DNA of 64,000 nucleotides, from positions 24,354,501-24,418,500 of the forward strand of contig NC_090782.1 of the NCBI RefSeq assembly GCF_040054535.1. Direction: 5' to 3'. The DNA comes from Antennarius striatus. Its lineage: Eukaryota; Chordata; Actinopteri; Lophiiformes; Antennariidae. How positions within the stretch are numbered: position 1 is the first letter of the stretch; every line of letters begins with the position of its first letter. Below are positions 40,613 to 54,146 of this stretch, one piece after another. The notes under the pieces are model-generated. The model made no database searches and was not told where the DNA came from. It saw only the letters and a program-made list of their open reading frames with translations. The position numbers and the translations under genes were made by a program.

Positions 40613-41070
40613 CAGTCAACCCTCGGTTTTCCAACGCTTCTGTTCTCGACCAAATTGGTTTTCGACCAGAAAATCCGAGAATTTTACGTCTCTGAACTCG
40701 ACCAAAATTCGGCTCTCGACCAAACCGAAAGAAGTCGAGCGTACCTGAACGCGACTCACTCGGGAGCCGAGCGAACTCGAATGCCCAGGATGCTTCTTCC
40801 GTAGCGCATTCGTGTTCAAAGTTTGATTGGATGTCTTTTATTAAAATAAAACTGTTTCTACCCTTTTTTATTTGTGGTAAACAGTATACAGTGCAGTTTA
40901 TGGTGTAAAATAGTAAAAAAAACAATTTATAAAAAGTTGTTTTTTAGACTCTGAACGGATTAAAATTATTTACATTAATTATAATGGGAAAAGTAGTTTC
41001 GGATTTCGAACAACTGGCTTTTCGAACCGCCTTCTGGAACGGATTATGTTCGAAAACCGAGGGTTGACTG
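40613..41070. mobile_element. Tigger/mariner-like MITE with TA duplication
   Basis: The 458-bp element starts CAGTCAACCCTCGGTTTTC and ends GAAAACCGAGGGTTGACTG, a 19-bp perfect inverted pair with further imperfect pairing inside. TA flanks it at 40611-40612 and 41071-41072. It encodes no transposase. Confidence 0.9.
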
Positions 41071-41089
41071 TATTTTCATTGCAAACTGG

Positions 41090-41775
41090 AAGTCAGTTCA
41101 AATCACATCTTCACACAGGTACCTGAATGCACCATATCATCAGTCAAGAACTGAATGCACTACATATTTACATAGGTACCTGAACGCACCACTTCTTCAG
41201 ACAGGTACCTGAATGCAAGACGGCTTCAGGAAGGTACTTGAATGCCCCACTTTTTGAGGCACATGCCTGAATGCACCACATCTTCAGACAGGTACCTGAA
41301 TGCACCACATGTCTAGGCAGTTTAGAGATTGCATGAAGTCCTCAGGCAGTCACCTGCATGCAACACATTCCATGTTGGGGACCTGAAGGCGACACATCTG
41401 CACACCGGTCCTAGAAAGCACCATTTCTTCAGCTAGGTAAGTGAATGCACCATTTCTTCACACTGGTACATGAAACAACCACATCGTCAGACAGGTACCT
41501 GAATGCACCACTTCTTCAGTCAGGTACTTAATGCACAATGTCTTGAGGCAGGTACCTGAAGGCACCATATCTACAAGCAGGTACTTAAGGATGATACATC
41601 ACGACAGAGGTTCCTGAATGCACCATTTTTTTTCCAGACAGGTACCTGAATGAGAGACACCTTCAGGAAAGGACGTGAATGCACCACGTCTTCACACAGG
41701 TACCAGAATGCAACACAGAATGCACTACATCTTCAGGCAGGTACCTGAATGCACCTCATCTTCACCAATACTGTG
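41090..41775 (+). repeat. Degenerate copies of the slc30a7 intron-10 minisatellite
   Basis: 'caggtacctgaatgcaccac' recurs at 27-40-bp intervals with much variation, 1.3 kb beyond the last exon. It has the same unit as 38533-39765 but is far more decayed. Confidence 0.85.
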
Positions 41776-42954
41776 GTGCTCTGCTGCCACCCTCTGGCTG
41801 TCATAGAACATAGCAGGCACCCTCTAACAAATGATGAACTAACAAATCCAATCATAATGACTAACGTTCTAGGACATATTCTACCTTTAAGGTGAGCTGA
41901 AATATCATGAAATATAAAATCATGAAATCATTGTGGAATATATCAACATGATGTGTTTTGATATTGGGGGATGGGGGTGGGGGGGGCAGACATGCATTAC
42001 TTCCGTCAATTAAAATTATTTTGATAGTCACAACTGGAAGCAATTGATAACGTCTAACTTTATATCAGGGTTTTTGTAGTTACCCATGATGTCCACAAAA
42101 GGGCATCATGATCACAGGTCCTTCAAGAACATAGAATAACATTATTAACGCGTCGTCCTAAATAACTTTGTTGTGTGGTTTTCCACGAAATAGTTTAACA
42201 GATATAAAGCTGAGAAATTCACCGCTGCAATTGTGCTTGTCTTAGGGCTTTTGGTGATGTTGTACTTAAAGCATATCAGTACTTGTATTAATTTGATTGC
42301 GTATAGCTATGTATTGCTGTTGTAGTTAGTCAGTATGGCCACAGGAGGGTAGTAAATGTATTAACTGAGCAGGAAGTTGTTTGAGTACATTTACCCGAGA
42401 TCAGGGCTCGAATATGAATTCAGCATGCACGTCTATTTTGCTTGTGTTTTAGTGGTATTTTCTTTTATTTTATTTTATTTATTTCTTTTGTGTCATTTTT
42501 GTCTTTGTCTTTGTGTTTTTGTGTTGTTTTTGGTTTTTGAGTTCACCTCAGGAGTCACATCCTTTAATTGTTGGCTCTTAGATAAATATGTTAAAGTTGT
42601 GGATTAAATCAACTGGGAAAAACCAAGAAGGCTCCAACATTTTCAAATAAGGCAAAAATGTGTACAGTCAAATAGCGCAGGTATTAAAAAGGAGGTTTTG
42701 GGTTTTAGAGGATGTTGGAAGCGTGAATTGTTCTTGAAGTTGTCCTCGTCCTGAAAGCACCTCGTCCCTGTGGTATTGTGTTCCATTTCTTCCTCCACAG
42801 GATGAAGACGAGTCTTGATGTCATGATGTTCTGGTTCCTCCTCAGGGCTGTGGACCCCATAAATACAAGACCAAACTAAATCACAGCAGCTGAAGATTTA
42901 TCTAAGAGAGACGAAAGGAGGAACTCAGAGATCAGAGGTTATACGATCAAGTCC
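41776..42954. other. Non-coding, nothing recognised
   Basis: T-rich sequence with a 'gggggatgggggtggggggg' run near 41966-41986. A possible acceptor at about 42800 precedes a short frame that ends within 90 bp. Confidence 0.45.
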
Positions 42955-43074
42955 CCGGTAGCCTAACCTATAGTATGATATAGTACCTTAAATATAGTGT
43001 GATGTTGTAGCATAACCTATAGCATAACATAGTGCTTTACCTATAGTGTCATGTATTACCTGACATCTTCTTTT

Positions 43075-43121
43075 CTTTTCAGCTTTTCCCTTCAGGGTTC
43101 ACCACAACGAATCAATAGAAT
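43075..43121 (-). mobile_element. Very short RTE-type LINE 3' end
   Basis: 'cagcttttcccttcagggtt' and the following 'caccacaacgaatcaatag' match the 3' end of the RTE copy at 30297-30335. Only about 45 bp was inserted, inside the 49-bp satellite. Confidence 0.75.
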
Positions 43122-43209
43122 GATGTACTACGCTAACATATAATATGATATAGTACCTTACCTATAGTATGATGTAGTAGCCCAACCTACTGTATCGTAT
43201 GATATAGTA

Positions 43210-43769
43210 CACTGCCTGGCCAAAAAAAAAGTCGTCACCTGGATTTAACTAAGCAAATAGGTACGAGCCTCCAATTGGATAATTACTGCATGGGCGATCA
43301 TCTTTCAGCTGACAACAAGTTATATAACCCCAATGAGTTGCTTCTCATTTCCTAAACAACCATGTCGAAAGACACATCCCTTGGTTGTGGAAAAGATGTT
43401 AGTCTGTTTAAGAAGGGTCGAATTATTGGAAGGATAGTGGGGACCCATCGTCTTTGAGGAAGAAATGTGGCTGGAAAAAAATCCTGAATTTTTCGTGATC
43501 AGCGATCACTTAAACGTGTGGAGAGATCAAATCGAAGAAAAACAACAGTAGAACTCAGGGCTATGTGAAATAGTGAAAGTGAGAGCGTTTCCACACGCAC
43601 AATGCGAAGGGAACTCAAGGGATTGGGACTGAACAGCTGTGTAGCCTTAAGAAAACCACTAATCAGTGAGGCTAACCAGAAAAAAAGGCTTCAAATTGCT
43701 AGGGAGCATAAAGATTGGACTCTGGAGCAATGGAGAAGGTCATGTGGTCTGACGAGTCCAGATTTACTG
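43210..43769 (+). mobile_element. Tc1-like transposon, 5' half, decayed
   Basis: It begins at a TA with CACTGCCTGGCCAAAAAAAA, the Tc1 end type. Fragments of the transposase follow: MSKDTSLGCGKDVSLFKKGR, then TRTMRRELKGLGLNSCVALRKPL and REHKDWTLEQW, then a frame-shifted WSDES-like site where the sequence stops. The DDE core and right TIR are missing. Confidence 0.88.
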
Positions 43770-44565
43770 ATTATATACTGTGATGTTGTAGCGTATCCTA
43801 TAGCATGATGTAATACCTTAAATATACAGTAGTATGATGTTGTAACGCAACGTATAGTATAACATAGAACATTTCTTATAGTGTGATGTATTACCTAACA
43901 TATAGTATGATATAGTACATTACTTATAGTATGATATAGTATCTTACTTGTAGTATAATGTTGTAGCCTAACTCATTTTATGACATAGTGCCTTACATAT
44001 GTTACGACGCTGTACCATAATCTATAGCATGATCTAGTATCTTACCAACAGTATGATGTTGTAACCTTACCTATAGTATAATTTTGTAGCTGAACCTATA
44101 ACATGATGTAGTACCTTACCTATAGAATGATGTATTAGCCAACCTATATTACAATATAGTACCTTACCAAAAATATGATGTAGTAGTCTAACATACGGTA
44201 TGATATATTATCTTAGTGTGCTGTTGTACCCTTACCTATAGTGTGATATACTGTAGTACCTACCTGTAGTATGATGTTTTACCCTAACAGATAGTATAGT
44301 ACCTTACCTAAAGTATAATGTAGTAGCCTAACTATAATATGAATTAGTACCTTACCTATAGCTGAAGTACTAGCCTAACCTATAGTATGATATAGTACCT
44401 TACCAATAGTATGATGTTGTAGCATTACCTATAGTATAATGTTGTAGCCTAATCTATAGTGTGATGTAGTAGCCTAACCTATAATATGATATAGTACCTT
44501 ACCTATAGTATGATGAAGGAGCCTAACCTATAGTAAGATATAGTATCTTACCAGTACTATGTTGT

Positions 44566-44712
<147 letters not shown>

Positions 44713-45355
44713 TATGGTATGGTACCTTACTTATGGTTTAATGTTATAACCTAATTTATTGTATGATGTAGTAGCCTAACCTATAGTATGATATACTACC
44801 TTACCTATAGTAAAATGTGGTAGCCTAATCAAAAATATGATACAGTACGTTACTTATATTATGATGTACTACCTTAACTTATAGTATGAATAGTACCTTA
44901 CCTATAGTATGATGTAGTAGCCTAACCTCTAGTGTGATATAGTGCCTTATCTATATTATGATATTGTAGCCTAACCTATAGTATGATAGAGTACCTTATC
45001 TATAGTATGATGTACCACCCTAACATATAGTATGATATTGTACTTCACCTGTAGTAAGATGCAGTAGCCTAATCCATAGTATGATATAGTATCTAAAGTT
45101 AATCATAGTACCTTACTTATAATGTCATGTATTATGTAACATAACATTACTTAACATGATATAGCTCCTTACCTATAGTATGATGTAGTAACCTAGCATA
45201 TAGTATGATATAGTATATTTCCAATATTATGATGTTGTAGCCTAACCTATAGTATGATGTCCTATTTTACCCATAGTATAATGTTGTAGCCTGACCTTCA
45301 GTATGATGTAGTAGCCTAACCTATAATATGATATAGTACCTTACCTATAGTATGA

Positions 45356-45633
45356 CGTGCTTCTTCCCCACTGCAGTCAGCCTCATGAACAATGCCACCC
45401 CCCCAGGTAACCATCCGCTCCTCACCACTTTGCAAAGACACTTTTTACTCTTTGGACTTTTTTTCCCTTATAAACACCAACCACATACCTCACTTTAATG
45501 TAAATTGTAAATAGTTTTTTATTCCTTCTCTTCCACCTTTAATGCACCGACACCGCGTCAAGTTCCTGGTGTGGTAAACTTTATTGTACCTGGCGATACA
45601 CTTTTCTGATTCTGATTTCTGATTCTGATTCTG
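45356..45633 (+). mobile_element. LINE 3' UTR with (TTCTGA)n tail
   Basis: A non-coding insert ending 'gatacacttttctgattctg' and a short repeat, a common teleost LINE 3' end. Satellite sequence resumes at once on the right. Confidence 0.7.
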
Positions 45634-46035
45634 TAGTAGCCTAACCGAGAGTGAGATGTAGTAGCGTAACCTATGATATGACATAGTACTTACCTATAGT
45701 ATGATGTAGTATCCTAACCTGTAATATGATATAGTGTTATATAGTACCTAACCTATACTATGATGTTGTAGCCTCACCTATGGTATGATATACTGTGTAT
45801 TGTCTTACCAATAGTATGATGTCGTAGCCTTACCTATATTATGATGTATTAGCCTAACATACAGTATGATATAGTACCTTACCTATAGTATGATGTAGTA
45901 GCCTAACCTATAGTGTGATATAGTGCCTTTCCTATAGTGTGATGTTGTAGCATAATCTATAGTATGATATAGAATCTTACCAATAGTATGATGTTGTAGA
46001 CTAACCTATGATATGATATAGTGTCTATAGTACAC

Positions 46036-47589
46036 TATATCACTATAGTATAGTGGTTTGTCAGTCCCAAACAAAAAAATTTTGACGGGTTGGTCGGTGT
46101 AACAAAATGTTTTTTCTTGTTTGTGGATCGGGCTAAAAAAAAATTTTCTCTGGTCATTATTTTGACTGGTCGTTTAAAAAAAAGTTTTTTCTTTCAGTTG
46201 ACCTGTTGGTCAGTCAAAGGCATAATTTTTTTGACTGGACCAAATGACCGACCATTCGGTCAAAAGAAGTGTTTTTCACCAGTTGGTCAATTTGTTGATC
46301 TAAAAAAAAAATGTTTTTTTGGTTGTTCGGTCCAAAATATTTTTTTTGACCAGTTGGTCGGTCTAACAAACAGGTTTTTTCTGGCGGTCGGTCCAAATTA
46401 ACTTTTATTTTGGGTGGTCGGTGAATTCCAATTTTTTTTTTCCGACCTGTTGGTCGATGTAACAGAAATGTTTTTACGGTTGGATTATCGGTCTAAAAAT
46501 ATATTTTTGTCCGTCGGTCTAAGAAAGTTTTTTTTCCCACCGTCAGTCAGTCTTGAAGAAAACATATTGTTTTGGTCGGTCGGTCACTTCAATAACAATT
46601 TTTTTCAGACCAGTTAGACGGTCTAATAAAAAAATGTTTTTTTTTCTGTTTTTTTTATTTTAAAAAATTTATTTTGAAAAATAAAATATTTTTGAGAAAA
46701 AAAAATTTTTGAAAAAATATTTTTGGGGTGGGGGATTTTTTTTAAAATATAAGATTTTTGCCAAAAACACAATTTTTTTGAACCAACTGTCTGGTCGAAA
46801 AGAAATTATTTTTTCTTTTGGTGGGGCAGTCAGTCCTAAAAACATTTGATTTTTGTTGCTCGGGCAGCCAGTCTAAAAACTTTTTTCTTTTGGTTGGTTC
46901 GTCCAAACAAATGTTCTTTTTCCATAGGGAAATCCCAAAAAAAAATTTTTGTATCATTTTGTTTAAAAGAAATTTTGTTTTCGACTGGTCAGTTGGTCTA
47001 AAAAGCAAATTTTATTTTGGTTGACCAGTCGGTCAGCTGGTTAGTCAGTCTAAAAGTTTTATTTTCAAATGGACCAAATGACCGACCAGTCAGTTGAAGA
47101 CCAGTCAGTTTGTCCAAAAACTTTTTTGAACTGTTCATCGTTCAGTCTAAAAAACCTTTGTTTGGCTGGTTGGTCCAAAAAAAAATTTTTAGGGGGCTCT
47201 GTTGAAAGTTTTTTTTCCCACCCACCATTCAATTTGGGGGGGTTAAGTTTTGTGATGGAACATCTATTTGAAACATAAGGGGATTTTTTGGTCATTTGGT
47301 TGATTGACAAAGAATTTTTTTGGGGTCTGTCGATCCAAAAAAAATGGTCAGACGCCCTCAAAAAAATTTTTAGTTTGAAAAACATTGTTTTTGGTCTGTC
47401 AGTCAAAAAAAAATTTTTTTGTGCCGTATATCGGTTTTAAAAAAAGTTTTTCACCAGTTTTTTTTTATAGAGAAAAAAACATTTTGGGGGTGTTGGTTGG
47501 TCAATCTAAAAAAATTCTTTTGGGTTTGTCCAAACAAAATTTTGTTTGGTTGGTCTGTCAGTTCAAAAAAAGTAATTTTGAAAAATTAA
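46036..47589 (+). repeat. Decayed GACC/GGTC and A/T-tract satellite zone
   Basis: Short units of about 30-45 bp, each with a 'gaccagttggtc'-like core between T and A runs. The sequence is too diverged for a fixed period. It borders the 167-bp array and looks like a worn form of the same monomers. Confidence 0.7.
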
Positions 47590-50500
47590 GTTGTCCTTCC
47601 AATAACCACAAAAATGACTTTATTTCACCCCCCTTTCAACCAAAAGCACTTCTATTTGACCCGCTGGTCATGAAAAATAAAAAAAAATTATTGACCCGCC
47701 GGTCAATGGAAAAAGAAAATTTCTTGACCCGCGGGTCAACAAAAAATAAAAATTTTATTGAAATTCCAATAACCACAAAATGACTTTATTTCACCCCCCT
47801 TTCAACCAAAAGCACTTTTATTTGACCCGCAGGTCATGAAAAAAAAAAGAAAAATTATTGACCCGCCGGTCAATGGAAAAAGAAAATTTCTTGACCCGCG
47901 GGTCAAGAGAAATTAAAAATTATATTGACCCACCAATAACCACAAAAATGACTTTATTTGACCCCCCTTTAAACCAAAAGCACTTTTATTTGACCCGCAG
48001 GTCATGAAAAATAAAAAAAAATTATTCACCCGCCGGTCAATGGAAAAAGAAAATTTCTTGACCCGCGGGTCAAGAGAAATTAAAAATTATATTGACCCAC
48101 AAATGACTTTATTTGACCCCCCTTTAAACCAAAAGCACTTTTATTTGACCCGCAGGTCATGAAAAATAAAAAAAAATTATTGACCCGCCGGTCAATGGAA
48201 AAAAAATGTCCTGACCCGCGGGTCAACAAAAAATAAAAATTTTATTGAAATTCCAATAACCACAGACATGACTTTATTTGACCCCCCTTTCAACCAAAAG
48301 CACTTTTATTTGACCCGCAGGTCATGAAAAAAAAATAAAAATTGTGACCCGCCGGTCAATGGAAAAAAAAATTACTTGACCCGCGGGTCAAGAGAAATTA
48401 AAAATTATATTGACCCACCAATAACCACAAAAATGACTTTATTTGACCCCCCTTTAAACCAAAAGCACTTTTATTTGACCTGCAGGTCATGAAAAATAAA
48501 AAAAAATTATTGACCCGCCGGTCAATGGAAAAAGAAAATTTCTTGACCCGCGGGTCAACAAAAAATAAAAATTTTATTGGAATTCCAATAACCACAAAAA
48601 TGACTTTATTTCACCCCCCTTTCAACCAAAAGCACTTTTATTTGACCTGCAGGTCATGAAAAAAAAAAAGAAATTATTCACCCGCCGGTCAATGGAAAAA
48701 AAAATTTCTTGACCCGCGGGTCAACAAAAAATAAAAGTTTTATCGACCCACCAATAACCACAAAAATGACTTTATTTGACCCCCCTTTCAACCATAAGGA
48801 CTTTTATTTGACCCGCAGCTCATTACAAAAAAAAAATAATTTACTGACCCGCCGGTCAATGGAAAAAAAAAAGTCCTGACCCGCGGGTCAACAAAAAATA
48901 AAAATTTTATTGAAATTCCAATAACCACAAAAATGACTTTATTTCACCCCCCTTTCAACCAAAAGCACTTTTATTTGACCCGCAGGTCATGAAAAAAAAA
49001 AGAAAAATTATTGACCCGCCGGTCAATGGAAAAAGAAAATTTCTTGACCCGCGGGTCAACAAAAAATAAAAATTTTATTGGAATTCCAATAACCACAAAA
49101 ATGACTTTATTTCACCCCCCTTTCAACCAAAAGCACTTTTATTTGACCCGCAGGTCATGAAAAAAAAAAAAAAAATTTTGACCCGCCGGTCAATGGAAAA
49201 AAAAAAGTCCTGACCCGCGGGTCAACAAAAAATAAAAATTTTATTGAAATTCCAATAACCACAAAAATGACTTTATTTCACCCCCCTTTCAACCAAAAGC
49301 ACTTTTATTTGACCCGCAGGTCATGAAAAAAAAAAGAAAAATTATTGACCCGCCGGTCAATGGAAAAAGAAAATTTCTTGACCCGCGGGTCAAGAGAAAT
49401 TAAAAATTATATTGACCCACCAATAACCACAAAAATGACTTTATTTGACCCCCCTTTAAACCAAAAGCACTTTTATTTGACCTGCAGGTCATGAAAAAAA
49501 AAAAGAAATTATTCACCCGCCGGTCAATGGAAAAAAAAATGTCTTGACCCGCGGGTCAACAAAAAATAAAAATTATATTGACCCACCAATAACCACAAAA
49601 ATGACTTTATTTGACCTGCCTGACAACCAACAGTACTTTTATTTGACCCGCAGGTCATGAAATATAAAAAAAAATTGTGACCCGCCGGTCAATGGAAAAA
49701 AAAATTACTTGACCCGCGGGTCAAGAGAAATTAAAAATTATATTGACCCACCAATAACCACAAAAATGACTTTATTTGACCCCCCTTTAAACCAAAAGCA
49801 CTTTTATTTGACCCGCAGGTCATGAAAAATAAAAAAAAATTATTGACCCGCCGGTCAATGGAAAAAAAAATGTCCTGACCCGCGGGTCAACAAAAAATAA
49901 AAATTATATTGATCCACCAATAACCACAAAAATGACTTTATTTCACCCGGCTTTCAACCAAAAGCACTTTTATTTGACCCGCAGGTCATGAAAAAAAAAA
50001 AAAAAATTATTGACCCGCCGGTCAATGGAAAAAGAAAATTTCTTGACCCGCGGGTCAACAAAAAATAAAAATTTTATTGGAATTCCAATAACCACAAAAA
50101 TGACTTTATTTCACCCCCCTTTCAACCAAAAGCACTTTTATTTGACCCGCAGGTCATGAAAAATAAAAAAAAAATTTTGACCCGCCGGTCAATGGAAAAA
50201 AAAAAGTCCTGACCCGCGGGTCAACAAAAAATAAAAATTTTATTGAAATTCCAATAACCACAAAAATGACTTTATTTCACCCCCCTTTCAACCAAAAGCA
50301 CTTTTATTTGACCCGCAGGTCATGAAAAAAAAAAGAAAAATTATTGACCCGCCGGTCAATGGAAAAAGAAAATTTCTTGACCCGCGGGTCAAGAGAAATT
50401 AAAAATTATATTGACCCACCAATAACCACAAAAATGACTTTATTTGACCCCCCTTTAAACCAAAAGCACTTTTATTTGACCTGCAGGTCATGAAAAAAAA

Positions 50501-50635
50501 AAAGAAATTATTCACCCGCCGGTCAATGGAAAAAGAAAATGTCTTGACCCGCGGGTCAACAAAAATTAAAAATTGTATTGACCCACCAATAACCACAAAA
50601 ATTAATTTATTTCACCCCCCTTTTTTTTATTTCAC
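47590..50635 (+). repeat. 167-bp satellite array, left block (about 18 units)
   Basis: The unit order is 'aataaccacaaaaatgac', 'ccctttaaaccaaaagcac', TGACCCGCAGGTCA, TGACCCGCCGGTCA and TTGACCCGCGGGTCAA, separated by A/T runs. Some units lack about 10 bp (the 'cccacaaatgac' form). TGACCTGCAGGTCA replaces the first palindrome in several units. The array ends where a LINE is inserted. Confidence 0.95.
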
Positions 50636-53600
50636 CCCCAGTCTTCTGCGCATGCGCGAGCAGGCTGCAGTTTCCTCTGCTCAGAGCGAGTTTGTTTGCA
50701 TAATTTTGCGTTTTTTTTCTATGTTTCTGCGTGTATTTTTCTAACGTAAAATTATGTAATGTATAGTGATATGCTAGTGTACTCCAGGGAGGAGTTGATG
50801 TCCATGAGGGTCAAAGGAGACCCCGCAACACGCGATCTCATCCCCGCTGAGCTCCGACGGAGGTATCGCGGATGCCGAGCGGGTCGAGTTGAAAGGACTA
50901 GACTAACAGCTAGAGCCGCTAACCGGAGGAGAGTCAAGCCCTCCGTCCCCTCCGTCATCACGGGGAACGTGAACTCTCTACCCAACAAGTTGGACGAACT
51001 GACGGCGCTGTGCAGGACTGATCATCGCTACCGGGAGACCAGCTTGTTGGTGTTCTCAGAGACGTGGCTAACTGGCGACGTGCCGGACGCTAACGTCCGA
51101 CTAACCGGCTTCTCCTCCGTACGAGCGGACCGGGACACGAACACCGCCGGTAAGAAGAAAGGAGGTGGATTAATCATCTACACCAACGATAGATGGTGCC
51201 ATCCGGGACATGTGACGGTGAAATCAACACTGTGTAACCGCGATCTGGAGCTAACAGCTGTTAGCATCAGACCCTACTACCTGGCGCGTGAATTCTCACA
51301 CGTCATCGTCCTCGCCGTCTACATCCCTCCACGTGCGGACCCTGAGGCGGCACGAGAGACCATCTGTGGGACCACCTCTGCTCTTCGGACCCGGCACCCG
51401 GAGGCGCTCGTCATTATCACCGGTGACTTTAACCACGTCACCTTGGACTCATCTCTCCCCACAATGGTCCAGTGTGTAGACTGTCCCACACGGAAGAACA
51501 GAACCATCGATCTGTTCTACACTAATGCTAAGGAGGCATACACCGCCACCCCCCTCCCTCCACTAGGTAAATCAGACCACAACCTAGTGTACCTACAGCC
51601 CACCTACATCCCGCTGGTGAAACGGCTGCCAGCAACAACACGACAGGTCAGGAGGTGGTCCCCGGAAGCAGAGGAGATGCTGAGGGACTGCTTCCAGATC
51701 ACCGATTGGGATGTTATTGTGGGCTCACATGGGGAAGACATTGAGGGGGCAGCTCAGTGTTTTACAGACTACATAAACTTCTGTGTGGACACCGTGGCCC
51801 CTGTCAGGACAATCAGGTGTTACCCCAACAACAAACCATGGGTAACCAAGGAAGTCAAGGCTGTCCTGAACAGGAAGAAGCGGGCGTTCAGGAGCAAGAA
51901 CGAGGAGGAGATGAGGAAGGCCCAGAAGGAAGTGAGACTCTGCCTGAGGGAGGCCAAGGAGGCGTACAGGAGGAAGCTGGAGAAGCAGCTGGGGCGCAAC
52001 CAAGTGCGGGAGGTCTGGAATGGGATGAGAACCATCACCGGACACGGGAAAGGGCGCAGCACTGTGGAGGGGAATATTGAACGAGCGAATGAACTTAACA
52101 GCTTTTTCAATCGGTTCAGCTCCCCCACCACTCCCGGCTCCTCGTCCCAGGCCTCTCCTGGCCTACAGGCCTCTCCTGGCCCTACAGACCGCTCCACTGA
52201 TGCTCCCTCCTCCTGTGCTTCCTCTCCTTCCACCCCTGCCACTTCTCCCGAGCCCACTCCAAGAACTGCGAAGCTCAACGGCTGGACCTCCTCAACCACT
52301 GGATTTCCAACCTCGCCACAACCTCCTGCTCCCACCACGACTGAGACCATCATCACTGCAGACCTGGTGACGACAACGCTGAGGAGGCTCCGTCCCTACA
52401 AGGCGGCTGGACCAGATAAGGTCTCCCCAAGACTCCTCCGAGCCTGTGCTTCGGAACTAGGGGACCCCCTGCAACAATTGTTCAACCTCAGTCTGCGGCT
52501 GGGGAGGGTCCCGTCACTGTGGAAGACCTCCTGCATTGTCCCTGTACCCAAGAAAGGACGCCCTACTGAGCTCAACGACCACCGACCGGTCGCTCTTACC
52601 TCCCACGTAATGAAGACCCTAGAGCGACTGGTCCTGGAGCTCATGCGTCCACAAGTGCAGGGTGCTATGGACCCTCTCCAGTTTGCCTATCAGGCCAAGG
52701 TTGGGGTTGACGATGCTGTCATGTACCTCCTCCACCGCACACTCTCCTACCTGGACGCCGGGGGCTGTGCCGTCAGAGTGCTCTTCTTCGACTTTTCGAG
52801 TGCCTTCAACACCATCCAGCCCCAGCTCCTGCAGGATAAACTAACCTCCATGGCTGTGGACCCCTACCTCGTGAGCTGGATTACGGACTACCTAACGGAC
52901 AGACCCCAGTACGTCCGTATGGGGGACTGCTTGTCTTCTATGGTGACCAGCAGCACGGGGGCGCCACAGGGGACCGTTCTATCCCCCATTCTCTTCACCC
53001 TCTACACATCAGACTTCAAGCACAACTCGGATACATGCCACATACAGAAGTACTCCGATGACACCGCGATAGTGGCATGTATCCGGGAGGGTGATGAGGG
53101 GGGGTACAGGGCATCGGTGGCTGACTTCGTGGAGTGGTGCCAACAGAACCAGCTCCAGCTCAACGTCTCCAAGACAAAGGAGACGGTTCTGGATTTCCGG
53201 CGGGCACCTCCCTCTCCACAGCCGGTGATCATCAATGGCAGTGAGGTGGAAGTGGTAGAAAACTATAAGTACCTGGGACTGCAGCTAGACAGCAGACTGG
53301 ACTGGTCACTCAACTCCAACTGTGTGTACAAGAAGGGGCAGAGCAGGATGTACTTCCTGAGGAGGCTGGCCTCCTTCAACATCTGTCCTAAGCTCCTTTT
53401 CATGTTCTATCAGTCCGTAGTCTCCAGTGTGCTGTCATACGCCATTGTGTGTTGGGGTGGGGGGGCCAGGAAAAGAGATATGGACCGTCTGAACAGACTC
53501 ATCCGCAGAGCGGGCTCAGTGGTCGGGCTGAGCCTGGACTCTGTGGATATGCTTCTGGAGAGCAGGACCATGTCTAAAATTAAGGCCATCATGAACAACA

Positions 53601-54146
53601 CCAGGCACCCCCTACACACCACCTTCTCCCAGCAGAGAAGCACCTTCAGCGGCAGACTGCTGTCACACAGCGCCTCCACAGAGAGGCTGAGGTCCTCCTT
53701 CGTGCCCCGTGCCATCAGGGGGTACAATGACTCTCTCAGGAGGAGCGGGGGGGAGGTGGGGAGGTCAGCACGGGGTTGAAAATGGATTTAATTTAATTTA
53801 AATTTAATTTTATACTGTTGTATATATATATATATATAAAATTTATTTATTTTTTATACTGTTTTTATATTTTAATTCAATTTTATACTGTTTAGATTTT
53901 ATTTTATACTGTTTATATTTTAATACTGTAATATTTTTAAATTTTATACTGTTTATATTTTTAGTTATAGTTTAGTATATAAGTCCTGTTAGTGCTGCAT
54001 GTGCCTGTCTGTTAGTGTAATGTATGTATGTATGTGGTATGTCCTGTGATGTCAGTGTTTCCTTTTCTCCTGGTGTTTATCCAGTATTATTTGTTATTTA
54101 ATGCCTGAGCAGTGGATATATGCAATTTCCTCCGGGATTAATAAAG

